In this document: piece after piece, positions 12,401 to 24,100 of the stretch | Layout of the letters: every line of letters starts with the position of its first letter | How positions within the stretch are numbered: position 1 is the first letter of the stretch | Source: Erythrocercus mccallii | Taxonomy: Eukaryota > Chordata > Aves > Passeriformes > Dicruridae | Direction of reading: 5' to 3' | Length of the DNA stretch: 64,000 nt | NCBI GenBank assembly: GCA_013397435.1 | Contig: VZRG01000747.1 | Coordinates: 62,001 to 126,000, forward strand | The notes under the pieces: model-generated | The model's database searches: none | What the model was told of the DNA's origin: nothing | What the model saw: the letters and a program-made list of their open reading frames with translations, nothing else | Position numbers and translations under genes: made by a program

Positions 12401-14798
12401 AAATATTGTATAGGAAGAGCTTTTCTTTTGGAAATAAATAATCTAAGATACCTTACTACCAATTTTATATATTTTTGAGGCATCTGTCTCTGCAATCCAT
12501 AAACACAAACATTCTTGTTTTCTTTTTATTCCTTATGATTCTCTTTCCCCATCTTTTCCTATGGTGACTGAAAAATAAATCCCAGTGTTGTGCTCTTTCT
12601 TTCTTTTGCTGACACTGCAAAACAAAGTTTAACAAACACAGAAGTGGAAAAGTTTTTTGTGTTCCTACCATCATAAAGGTACCAAAAGATGATGATTCCA
12701 TTTTTGAAGTACACTGTCCTGCAAAAGTATATTTTTATTTACTGTTAGTGTTACTGGGAATCTTGGCCATACATCTGTATGATATTTTAATAATTATCAG
12801 CAGTTTCTCAGAAGATAATTATGATAATACTTTTCTAGCTACTGCATTTCCGATTCTAAGAAATATACCTGAAGAAGATATCTAGATGGTATATGTGAAC
12901 TTAAGGACTTGGTAAAAAAATGCAAAAATCAGTCTTAAAATGACTTTCAATACATGTTTACAGAATGTTTTACTTTCACCTGTAGTACACAGTGAATAAT
13001 CAGAGTTAATTGTAAGAAAAAGATAATACTTTGTCACCAATGACAATAAAGCAATTTTGCACCAGGAACAAGGTAACTAAGCCATTCCTTCTTATGGCCG
13101 CTTGTTATAAAAGTTTTGTCTTAAAGTGTTACTTAGTGAAACTTACTGAAACGGAATGCATTCTGAACCTCCAAAAATTATTTTTTGTGTCCTTTGCAGT
13201 TGGTAAAATTGAATACTATAACTTCAGTTTCCTGAATGAAACTCTCGAAAGATGTATTTTCATGCAAAGATTCTAAATTAATATTTTTAAATTTTGACTG
13301 TAGAAAATACTTGGGATAGATGGGAATATGAGGGAGTTATTTAAAAATTTACAGTCAGACCTTACAGCTAGCATAAGAGTTTGTCTGCTAATGTCCCAGC
13401 TTGGTATGTGTGCATGTGTGTGGACGTGAACCTTTCACATGGCAAAAATGTCAGCTAAAGAATGAAAAAAAGATTAGTAAAAAGCTGCTATGATTGGCTG
13501 GATAACATTGACATTTACTGTACCAGAAAATTATGGAAACATTAGAGCTATTAGCTGTCAGTCATTTCTGTGAATAGTTATAAAATAAGGCTGTAGAAAA
13601 AGTATCTGTGTAGCTTATTTTTTAAAGTGAGTTTCACAGAAGCCACAGAAGTGTTTAGAAAGTGCTGTCATAGAAAGTCTTTTATTTCTTTTCCTCTCCA
13701 AACAGTAAAGTGAGGTACTGAGGACCACAGCATTAGTCTAAAAATCACTGTAGAAAAGTGAAAAAGAGAGAGGACTTGAGAGTCAGAAATATAGAGCAAT
13801 TCAGCTTGGAACCATATAATTTAAAAAGGCAATTTTTTCCCCCAAACCTGAAATTTGGAAAGGTCAAACTAATTTATACAACTTATTTTTCTTAAGAAAT
13901 AAACAGTTTTACCATAATGCTAGGAAATGTTCCTTCTTTATTGCTTTCTCCCTTGAAAACACTCTGCCCCGGAGACAATTTCTGTAATTCACTGAATGAG
14001 AAACTGGAAAAAACAGAGAGAATGATGGAAATTCAAGCACCTGTGAAGTTTGAACGTGTGTGCTTGAAGCAAACTCCTTAAAGATCTGTTATTTAACCTA
14101 TCTCATAAACCTTGCTCTACTGATTTTTGTTTCTCAAAGCAGTAACAACATACCCTAATGCTAACTTTTTACAGATTAGGAAACTGTGTCACATTTGATT
14201 TTTTTATTTTTTTAAACATGTAACACAGTGGTGTTAAAGGAGTTACCCATCGTAACAAATATGTCTGTTGTAGGTAGAAAGACAAGCAAGATGTCTGAAA
14301 ACTGATCCTCACTTAAACTTTAGTAGTAACTTTTACTAAAAGGCTGCAGTGTCATCCATATGGTTACAGGAGAAGGATAGATATATAATCCTGTGGCAAA
14401 AAATAATTTCTAAAAAAGTATGACTGCTAATGCATGACATTTAAACTGTGAAAAAAAAATTACACTGTATTTTATACCTTTAAAATTCTTAGGTACAAAA
14501 ACATGAAGGGTACTTACTTAAAGTTCTATATAAAATTATGCTATTGTGAGGTCTCTAGCATCTAACCATGACTGCAGTATGCTGGAAAGTGTTGTGTTAT
14601 GCATAGTCAGCATGCTGGCTGTACAGGTATATGCACAGCAGAAGTCCATCACACTCTTCACATTGGTGGACAAGCCTGTTTGTTGCTGTAGGCACAGATT
14701 TTGGTGCCTCCTTTGTCTTTCCTGCTTTTCCTGACACAGAGTACATGATGTTTGCTTTTCATATATGTTTCTCCCTCCTCATCTTGCTGTCTTAGTGT

Positions 14799-14803
14799 GT
14801 TAG
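14799..14803. repeat. Target site duplication, left copy (GTTAG)
   Basis: Five bases directly before the LTR start TGTCTTGG, repeated at 15580-15584. A 5-bp duplication fits ERVL-type (and many class I) integrations. Confidence 0.85.
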
Positions 14804-14886
14804 TGTCTTGGGTTATGGAACCAAAAAATGTGTATTCTATTTCATCTGTTGAAAGCAGTTGGCGAAATGTGGTTGGTTTTTTTTTT

Positions 14887-14918
14887 TCTCTTTAACTTTT
14901 TTCCTCTTTAACTTTTTT
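14887..14918 (+). repeat. 16-bp tandem duplication inside the LTR
   Basis: The unit 'tctctttaactttttt' is directly repeated as 'cctctttaactttttt'. The second LTR of this group (46229-46954) has a single pyrimidine-rich stretch near its 5' end, so the doubling appears to be private to this copy or its subfamily. Confidence 0.8.
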
Positions 14919-15139
14919 CCTCTTGTAACTGCAGGGGGAGGAGGGCCAATGCTTCTGATAATGGCCCAGCTGTTAAAACCGAGTGGGACAGTGTTTCATC
15001 TCTTTCACAACTCATCCTCCCTCCAGGGGAATATCTGCTGATAAGGGGCCATTAATGCTCACCAATGACATGACACATTACATCATCCCATTGTGTGATG
15101 CTCCACCCAGTGGTGAGGGGCTCCAGAGTTTCCTACCTA

Positions 15140-15147
15140 GATAAAAG
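15140..15147 (+). promoter_or_regulatory. TATA-like box of the ERVL-type LTR
   Basis: GATAAAAG lies in the middle of the LTR, where a retroviral promoter is expected. It is a one-base departure from TATAAAAG. Activity cannot be judged from sequence. Confidence 0.45.
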
Positions 15148-15579
15148 TGGAGACTGAGGAACACCAGACATTCCGGTTTCTCCACTGGATTCTCCGGAGA
15201 AAGACAGGACCCATTTCTCCACCACTGGACTTCTCTACAGGATCATCTCTACTCCACAGAACCGCATCTGTTACTCCAGGAGGATTCATCTGGACTGCTT
15301 CTAACACCCTGCCCAACAGGGTGTCAGGTCACGTCCCTGACTCCATCAGGGGTTTGCTAGGGTTTTTGTTTGTTTTTTTTTTTGCTTGTCTTTCTGTATT
15401 ACTACACTTATATTTTTAATGTTGTTAGTGAAGAACTGCTATCCCTATTCCCAAAGCTTTGCCTGAAAGCCCTTAATTGCAAAATTATAATAATTTGGAG
15501 GGAGGGGGGGATTACATTCTCCATTCCAAGAAAAACTCCAGCTTTCCCTGGCAGATGCTTGTCTCCTGAAACCAAGACA

Positions 15580-15584
15580 GTTAG
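15580..15584. repeat. Target site duplication, right copy (GTTAG)
   Basis: Exact repeat of 14799-14803, directly after the terminal ACA of the LTR. Confidence 0.85.
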
Positions 15585-16142
15585 TGGTTAGAAGCTTGGA
15601 TGTCTCTTCCCTAAGCTGTAGCAAACTTTTTATTTCAAAAGGTATTTTGAAGCTGTTCTTTCAGTCAATTTCACTTCCACCCACAGTCCTCTCTGTCCAT
15701 TAGCCATCACACCAGGCATACACCTTTGGCCATTATGAAACTTGTTTGTTCATTACACCATGGACCTCAGTGAGGCATTTAGAGGTACAAGCTTCTTCAT
15801 TTTGGAAGACTTTAACTAATGCTCAATGTTATTTTGGTGAAATTTTGAAGCAGCAACTGTTAGATCCAGCTTCAGCTAGCTCTTAGCTTGAAAATGTAAA
15901 AACTGTCATTACATGTTTATTCTTTCCACAACACTCATTTGATAGACTTCATCTATCTTCAACACTGAAATTCTGATTATAGTCTAGCTGTTCCTCAAGC
16001 ACAGAAATTCTGCTACAGCCTAATCATCCTCTTCACCTTTTCTTCTGTAACATATTTTTTTGTTGAAGGATTTGAGTTGATTACAGTCTTTGTCATAATC
16101 TGAAAGAATCCATTAGTTCTAATTTTAAATTATTATTCCCAG
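15585..16142. other. Unique DNA, no gene seen
   Basis: No repeat or gene was recognised between the ERVL-type LTR and the TG microsatellite. Confidence 0.5.
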
Positions 16143-16205
16143 AATGTATGTGTGTATGTGTATGTGTAAGTGTATGTGTATGTGTATGTGTATGAGTATG
16201 TGTAT

Positions 16206-16241
<36 letters not shown>
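16143..16241 (+). repeat. Compound microsatellite (TATGTG)n / (TG)n
   Basis: An imperfect TGTATG hexamer array passes into a pure TG run of about 14 units and then returns to TATG. Interruptions (for example AAGTG, AGTATG) suggest an older array with a younger pure core. Confidence 0.95.
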
Positions 16242-16564
16242 TTGCAAACACTCCTAACATTGTAGAAAAAGCCTTCCTTTAAAGCAAGACTTGCAAGCAA
16301 GGCTCATAGACCTGCCAAAAAAGTTAAGAGAACAAATTTTCAAATCCTTCGAATTAAAGATGTTCTCCTGGCCTACTCCCTAGAATTTATTGCAAGAGAA
16401 CACATCAATCTCAAGTTTTAAATGTGAAGTGGGTAAGTTAAACAAAGCAAACAAAAAAGGAAGGGAAAATTATTTAAGATTTAGTAAATGTTTCATCACC
16501 TGAAGATATTTGTGTCTTCAAACAGACTCAGACCAGGGGTACTCTACTGGAGATCTCACAAAAT

Positions 16565-16765
16565 GTAAGAGGAGAAAGGTGACCTGCGGAGGCTATCTAA
16601 ACCAGCATTCCTGCTCCAAGTATAGTTACATAGAACAAGGTGCCCAGAATATAATGAAATCATGCTTCTAACCTTCTAAAATAGACATTCTCCTAAATAT
16701 CTATTTAATCTCTTAAAATAAATGTTCTACAACTTCTCTTAGCAAACTAATCAGCCTCACAGGAG
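16565..16765 (-). mobile_element. Degraded CR1 LINE 3' UTR
   Basis: Read on the minus strand this resembles the CR1 3' UTR. On the + strand 'gaacaaggtgcccagaa' stands for the usual 'gagcaggttgcccagg' and 'ttctacaacttctctt' for 'attccacaacctctct'. The match is patchy, so the boundaries are rough. Confidence 0.45.
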
Positions 16766-17862
16766 ACTCAGACAGACAGAAATGTAAAAAAGCAGGAGAA
16801 ATAAAGAAGAAGGAAAGAAAGTTTTACATTCAATGGTCGGCATAATCCCTCTGTCCCCTCTGTTCACATAAAAGCTGATTCCCCTCCTCCCCCAGTCTGT
16901 TCTTCCTGATGAAACAGTGACTCATCCGCAGCAGCACTCCAACTATACGAACTGTCTCTCCACATCTCTTTGAAATCAATGAAATTGCAACCCCTGGTCT
17001 GTACACAAATCTCTACCACCCTTCTTTTGCTCCCCATCGTGTGTACATTAGCATACAGGTACTTCAGAGAAAAATCTCAGCCATATTAATTTCATTGAAA
17101 GGATATGAGACCTCTTTCTGTAATGCTGTCCTACAGACACTTCATGATTTGTGTGGGTAGAGTTCAGATGACCCTACTTCAGCCCTGGAGAAATCATGTA
17201 AGCCCAAATCTTCTTTACCTCAAGCAGAAAGAAGTTTGTAAAAGTGAAAGAAAAAAAAGAGTTTTGAAAAATCTCTCTAATATACATAACGAAGACTGGA
17301 ATGAAAGGAGGGATACTCAGTGAAGCAAAACCAGAATTACGCAGATATTTGAGAACCTACTTTTAACTCCTTTTACTGTGATGGCTTGCTTCAAACAACT
17401 AAGAAAAAACTTTAGAGAATAAGTTAGACAAACTAAATTATTCCATACTGCCTTTCCAACAGATCATGCTGTTTAATTAGCTATGAATAAGTCCATTGAT
17501 TCATATGAAGGATCTCAGGAAGTCATAATTGTCTTCAAACACAATGTTCCTGGAAGTTAGCAAAGATATATTTAAATTTTGTCTCCATTCTCATTCTGTA
17601 TTTCTTCTATTCTTCCAGTATTCCTACAAAAAATTCTTCTACCTAAGCCTGGTACAATCAAACAAGGCTATGATATTTTATTCTGCAGTAATAATCGTCA
17701 ATGTCACATGAATAGCTACCTGTAATTACTATCTACTAACAGTGGGAATTACAGCACATGATTACACAAAGTTAAAGTTGAAATAAATTTAGGGTGTAGT
17801 TACCTGCTACTAGACAGTCTTTATGACTGCAAAAAAGATATGATAAAATTATTTCCATTCAG
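16766..17862. other. Unique DNA, no gene seen
   Basis: No mobile element was recognised. The stretch 16840-17050 is pyrimidine-rich on the + strand but has no clear LTR ends or coding frame. Confidence 0.45.
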
Positions 17863-18143
17863 AGCAAATGTTAAAGATATTAGGAAAGCCACTGAAACCA
17901 GAGCCTTTGGAGCCCAGAGACTCCTTCCTGACATTTGGAGTCCAGCCTGGCACACCCTGAGAGGTAGATGTTTCAATCCCAGACTATTAGATGAGACTGG
18001 TGGTTTCTCCTTTGCAAATTCATCCAGCTTCAAGGCCAATTCCTAAGCACACAGGACACCGGTGACAACAGCCACCCAGACTGCTGCCAACAGGGCACAG
18101 CACTCAGCAGCACACATGGACACTGCTGCCAGGGCTCATAAAG
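17863..18143 (+). other. Possible non-coding exon (weak)
   Basis: A stretch of locally higher G+C is bounded by 'atttccattcag' before 17863 and by an excellent splice donor (AAG|GTAAGT) at 18144. All three + strand frames contain stops across the full length, so if it is an exon it is non-coding or untranslated. It could equally be part of an unrecognised repeat. A match to a consensus donor alone is common by chance. Confidence 0.15.
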
Positions 18144-21100
18144 GTAAGTAAAAATGGCCAAGGCCTGCTCCTAACCTCTGGCTGATCAGGACTGAAGTTC
18201 ACAAATGTAAACACACCCTGTACAGGCACACTCATACTTAAGTAAGGCTCTTGCACATCTGCATGGGTCCTAAATGCATCTAATATCAACACCCAGATCG
18301 TGGGCTCATTTACCCAGTATAAAGGACTCCTCTTACTTGCTGGATGGTCCAGTCTGAAATAGTGAATTGCACATATACACATACAAGATCAAGTTCCTGG
18401 GCTCATTTATATGTGTGTGTGTCCCAGGTTAAGAAGATCAGACTCATTAAGTTCTGCTAGTGCCCTCAGGGCTTTGATACATGTCATCTGAACCTCCACC
18501 AGGTCACTTATTCGTAATGAATACCTGAAATATCTGATGAATCAGCATCTAATTTTTTTTTAATCGAATGAGAGAGTAATACATCTTTCCAAAGTATAAG
18601 TAACCCTTATTCACTTACTTAACTATTCATGATTGTAAAAATACTTATAATAGTATACTAAGTCAAGAAAAATCAGAAAATAATATTTTTATAATAATTC
18701 TTGGTATGTTGTACCATAAATATCAAGTCCATAAATTTAAATAGTAGTATAATGAAAACTCAATATAAGAACTTCAAGTCATATTAATAATGCAGTAGCT
18801 TTCTTACCAATATATCTAGAAAAATCACAAATCAAACCCTCTCAAAAATTTTATGAGCTAAGAAATTGTGGAATTAAAATATTGTGCTGTATACTACATC
18901 ATTTATTCCCTTTCATCCTTTTGCACTCAGTTATCTCTGTCCTTAATGGAGAAGACTGGGAGGGGAAGAATTTTGCACTTGACTAACAAAAATATAGAAC
19001 ATTTCTCAGATGGAAAACATAATAAATGAGTGTATTATAGGTGGTTATGACCATTCATAGCAGTATTAATTCATGGGCAGATGACTTAACTGCATTAAGT
19101 GAATGAAAAAAAGAAATGAAAATTGATTCTGTTCTGAAAAGCACTATTTATGTAGTCATTGTAGTTCCTCTGTAGCTTCTTCAAGACATCTAACAATGGC
19201 TTTGCTGGAAGCTGAATGTGGCTGCAATGGTCTGTTCATGTATATCTGCAAATAAAAATGAGAAATGGCCTTTGTTTCCATTTTTAGTTTGATAAATGAC
19301 TGACAAGATGGAAATCAGGCTTTTGGGGAGGGGCAGATTTTCTGATAATCACTTGTTTTTAAGTGCTGCTGACCAAAAGTAGAAGATATATTGCTATGCT
19401 GAATTTCAACTAGTAACACCCTGAAATTAACTTATTTGTAGACAAAAAAAATGACAAATGAAGTGAAGTTTAGATAAAAGTCTCAAACTCAAACCTAAGC
19501 AGATATCATAAAAACATGAGAAGTTTTCCAAACTATTGTCGTTTTTAAAAATCATTATGAATTAATTAACTTAATTACCTGAAACATTGCTGCTCAAGCC
19601 TTATAAAGAGAATTTTGTAAGGAAAATTATAAAAGTAATATTAGTTACATGACCATAAACACATAAAATTTAAGATATTTTGAGAATATATGTCTTTGAG
19701 GTTTTTTCCAATAATGTTATTGAAAATTACTTTCATAAAAAGGAAGCTAAAGAGAACAATATTTTGTGGGGAAAGAAAACTTAAATTACATTAAGCTTTT
19801 TTATTATTATTTTTGAGGGGATTCTTTGGGGTTTTTTTTTGCTTTTTTTTTTATTTCTTTTTTGCTTGGTTGCTAGGTTAGTTTGTTTTGGGCTTGGGAT
19901 TGTTTTAGGTTTTTTTGTTTGTGTGTGGGAGGATTTATTTATTTATTTATTCAGTTTTTTAAACATTCATAACAGCAAGATTACTAGTGAGAGCTCAAAA
20001 CTATGTTCCAGGAATCAGATCTATTAGAATTTTTGCACTATATGACAGTATGAATAAACTAAACTACATGAAATTTTGAAAAGTTTCTTTATGAAAAAAA
20101 GATTACATAATTTATGAGAGATGAATCCAAATCTTTAATATTACACTTTGACCTAATACTTTCTTAGATACACATGCAGTCTTCAGACCACAGATGATTT
20201 TAAAATTAACCCATAGATAAAAGAATTCTACCTCATTAAACCAATAATGGCATTTATCAGTCATCAAATCAATAAGATGCAGAAAACAAAATTCTTATTC
20301 AGATTCTCATTCAGATGGCAGTAATAAAACGGTCATCATTCTCTCTATATCTCATGTCTCTTCTAATAAATAACAAAAACATTCTTCTCAAAAACTTCAT
20401 CCAAGTTCTCAGGACTTTGGGCGCTACTGATTTAATTTTTCTTATTTTTTCTTATAATTTGAACATATTTTAGCTTTCTAGTTTTCTGAGATTAATTTGT
20501 GGATAACACTGTCATGGTCATAAACAAGTTGTGAAGAATTTTGCAAGTACTTTTTTTTAAAACAATTATGCTAAAATTAAAATTAAGTCTTCTCCAAAAG
20601 TTCCTCTTTTCAAAACAAAGTTAAAATGCAACCAGAAGTTATAGCAGAAAGGATCTTACTGCCGTTACAAGATATTGAAATCGGAGGGATTATTTTAGTT
20701 TTTATTACAGTTCATTCAGGTATGATCTGTAGAAAATTCTCATGTTTAAAATTCTTTGCTTTCTCCTCAGAAAATCGTCTGACACGAAGTAATTGAAATC
20801 TATAACAGTGACTTGCGTTAATTCATTGCCCTTTTAGTGTCAGCTTCTGAAAAGATGTGTCTAATTTGTATTTTAAAAGGCTTGATCACTGGCTCTAAGC
20901 ACCAAAAATTTCCTATATGCACATTTCATGAGCATCTATTTCAGGTACTTACACCATAAAAGATTTTCAGTTCTGAAATACATCTCTTTTTTCATATAAC
21001 TCAAAAGATTCAATCAAATTTTTCAATACAAATTTTGCAAACAGGAATAAAACCAAATAAAAATTTATTTGTAAATAAGATGCAAGATTATAATATCAGC

Positions 21101-24100
21101 TGATTGTCTGTTTCAAATATCTGTGGGCATTAGTTATTTCACACAGTGTAATACACAGGCTTTCCAGACTAATTAACTCTATAATAGTAAATAATAAATT
21201 TTAATTGACTAAATCATGTTGCTTTATGCTTTCAGTCATGGTGCATTGTTTCTATGACACTGTCATGGGAAGGCTGGAACAAGGATTTAATGTCTTCAAG
21301 TTAAAGAAGTCCTTAAAACTAAAACATTCTTCCTCTTTATCTTTGGAGATTCAACTTATCAAAGGAAAATTTCATTTTATGTAGGAAAAATTCAGATAAT
21401 GTCAAAAATACAGAGACAAATCTAAGATGAGATTAAGTAAGCTTATCTATTCTCAACTCTTGTAACAAAAAAGCGCTGTAAAATTTTTTTATTTAAAATT
21501 TATGGCATTTAATCCATAAAATATATAGATTTAAGTGGCACAATATTTAGTGACAAACTGGGAAAAGACATTCCCATGAGTCCTAAATAAACAATTTGTT
21601 TTGAGCAATATTCTGAATACATGAGTCAGGTGTACTGCTTTCATCATCTGCAGCTGCACCATTTGTAGCAGTTATCACTGCATCTGGACGACTTTCAAGT
21701 GACTGAAAGGGGAGAACAAATTAATAAAAATTAAAGGGAAAAAAGTTACTGCACTCACAGACATCGTAATGTTAATTGTTCTGTTGCTGCTGGTTATGGC
21801 AGAATTCTTCCCCTCAAAATACATCCTCACTTTCTTCATTGCTAAAACTTTTCCTAAAGAAGGATAAATTGGTTGTCTGAGCACCTTAGTTTTTTCTCCG
21901 CACCCAGTCAGCAAAAGAAGTGATCAATAAACGATATTGAAACCCCTTGGCAGGTTATAGTGGTAATATGGACATAGCCAGATTATATTTGCCTATGAGT
22001 GGTCCATGTAATTCAAAAACAAAAGAAAATCCCTCAGTTACAGAAGCATTCTGTACATATGTACAGAGCATAGAGCACACGCATGTACTTAAAAATATAT
22101 ATCTAATAAATATAGATATGTGCATATACAAAAAAAGACAGAGATTTTAAAAGCATAAATTCTGGAAGAATAATCCAGGAGAAGAGTATTATTAACAATA
22201 TCTAATATGTTTGAAAAACTCTTTCCATGCTTGCTTACTTAGTGTGAACATTAATAGTCAATCAGACAACCAATCCCTAAGGTGCAAGAGAGCACAAAAA
22301 TACTTGCACATACATGCATTCATGATCGGAGAAAAAGAGCTGATTTTGCTAAAAAACAAAGACATATTGCACTTCCTTCATTTTTTTAAAAAGAGTCCTT
22401 TTAAAAAGGGTGTTTTTCATGTTTAAGTTACTAATCTTGAAAATCTTGTCAAAGAAGAAAAAAAAAAGATGAAAAAAACCCACAACCTTTTCTGTGGCTA
22501 CTAGTGCAAATATTAAAATATTAATTATATAAATCTTCAAAAAAAGAGACAATTTTGTAGTAAAATCCAATTTTTTTTACCTTGCCTGTGCCATGTTCCC
22601 TTTCTAAGGCATTGATAGTACAAAAGGTGAATAAATCATGTGTAGATGGTTTAGGTCTATGATAATGGTACCCTTATATATTAGTAACATACGGGGTGTG
22701 TTAGTGCAATGCTGATGCAAGTCCTAGATTTTTAGGGACAGATTCATATGTATTTAGCAACTAAAAGGAGCCAGTCAGCATGTGACAGGTTAGACAGAAG
22801 TACATCTGCTGAAGGGTCTGAATTTGCAGGAGCTGTAGGCAGAATTCTATAGCTTCAGTAATGTCACTGAAGCATGTTTTACATGTTGGAATAAAGAACA
22901 GAAAGAAAGGCACAGTTGGGCAATTTACTTTAAAATGGTGGAAACTTCACAGTATTTAATATACTGCAGGTAACACTTTACATTTACGGAAAGTGCATTG
23001 TGCCATTTCTTCTACATCACTATTTTTACTCTTCAGCTTTTGTGTGCTTACAGAACCATGATTTATTATCTGCTGCTAGTGGCTCTTCAAAGTAATTCTC
23101 GATCCATTTCATTTTCTTCATTAGCTCTCCCCTTGTTTCTCTCCTTCACCCTTAATCTCCCTTGCTAACCTTTCCTGTTTAATTTTCTTTTCCTCTTTAA
23201 ACATTGTATCCAAAATGCATCCTCCACAGTTTTAGGAGCAAAATCCCCAGGCGTTCACCTTTCCATTCTTCAATAAAACTCCACTTGCAAAGCATGTAAC
23301 TATCTCAGCATGTTATTAGTCAGTGTTGAGCAAAAGAAATGCTGCAGTGCTAAATGGAGTCATTAAAATGCCTAGTGACAACAATAAGTGCTTGAGGAAG
23401 CTGGCGTTTCCCATTTGCTAGTCTAATAGCTATATTAGGGCCATCTTTCTTTTGTGGAGAAGATAAAAAGAATATATTCAGTATTTGACTGTTTTCATTC
23501 TCTACCATGGCACTGCTTGTGCCCTGACTTTATTCTTCCTCTGGAGCTTCATACCCATTTCTGGAAAACTGTTAAGTCTTTTTCTCATTCCTTTTAAATC
23601 AATACTAGTTTTAACATCAGCTTCAACGAGCTGTGTGTACCAGCTGGAGAGGAAGGTGGTTCTCCACTAAATGCTTTTTGTCTCAGTGAGTGTTAAGTGC
23701 ACCAAGCCTATGTCTGCTTGCCTGTTACATATATCTTAGGTGCGTCTTAATAGGCTAGTCAGGGTACCAAGAGAAGCATAAATATGTTAGCACAGCAGTC
23801 AACACAAACTTAATTGACCCTGATGAGAGGCAGGATATTTTATCTAGAGGCACAGAGGGTTCTTGTTCATGTGTCATTGAGGTACATGCTAATCATGAAA
23901 TTAACAGCACACTTTCTGGATTCCAAGAGGTACGCCCATTCTGATGGAATATTTTACAGTCTTCTACCAAAAATGTTTGTGTTTTTTCTGGCTTTAGTTT
24001 CTAAGTAGATGGTGGATCCATTATATATAAATGGATGCAGTGCATTCGTCTTTTGGGGGAGTTTAAAATAAATAAAAGCGACTCATTGCACACATGGACC

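Larger units (their letters stand above)
7760..14803. other. Long unique AT-rich stretch, no gene seen
   Basis: About 7 kb without a recognised gene or mobile element. It holds a G/T-rich tract at 9415-9492 (listed separately) and an exact 11-base tandem pair (attgaattaat) at 9746-9767. Open frames reach about 87 codons and have no supporting context. Non-coding regulatory sequence could be present but cannot be told from unique DNA without a multi-species alignment. Confidence 0.55.
14804..15579 (+). mobile_element. Solo LTR, ERVL-type endogenous retrovirus (776 bp)
   Basis: A complete solo LTR flanked by GTTAG duplications. It has an 8-bp perfect terminal inverted repeat (TGTCTTGG ... CCAAGACA). 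The + orientation is set by a TATA-like GATAAAAG at 15140-15147 and by its match to the LTR at 46229-46954, which shares the last 150 or so bases. A 16-base unit is tandemly duplicated at 14887-14918 near the 5' end. A T-rich run at 15364-15381 lies in the U3/R portion. No retroviral coding sequence remains. The 90-codon frame at 15147-15419 lies within the LTR and is not a gene. I recall this as an abundant passerine ERVL LTR family, but the family name was not checked. Confidence 0.88.
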
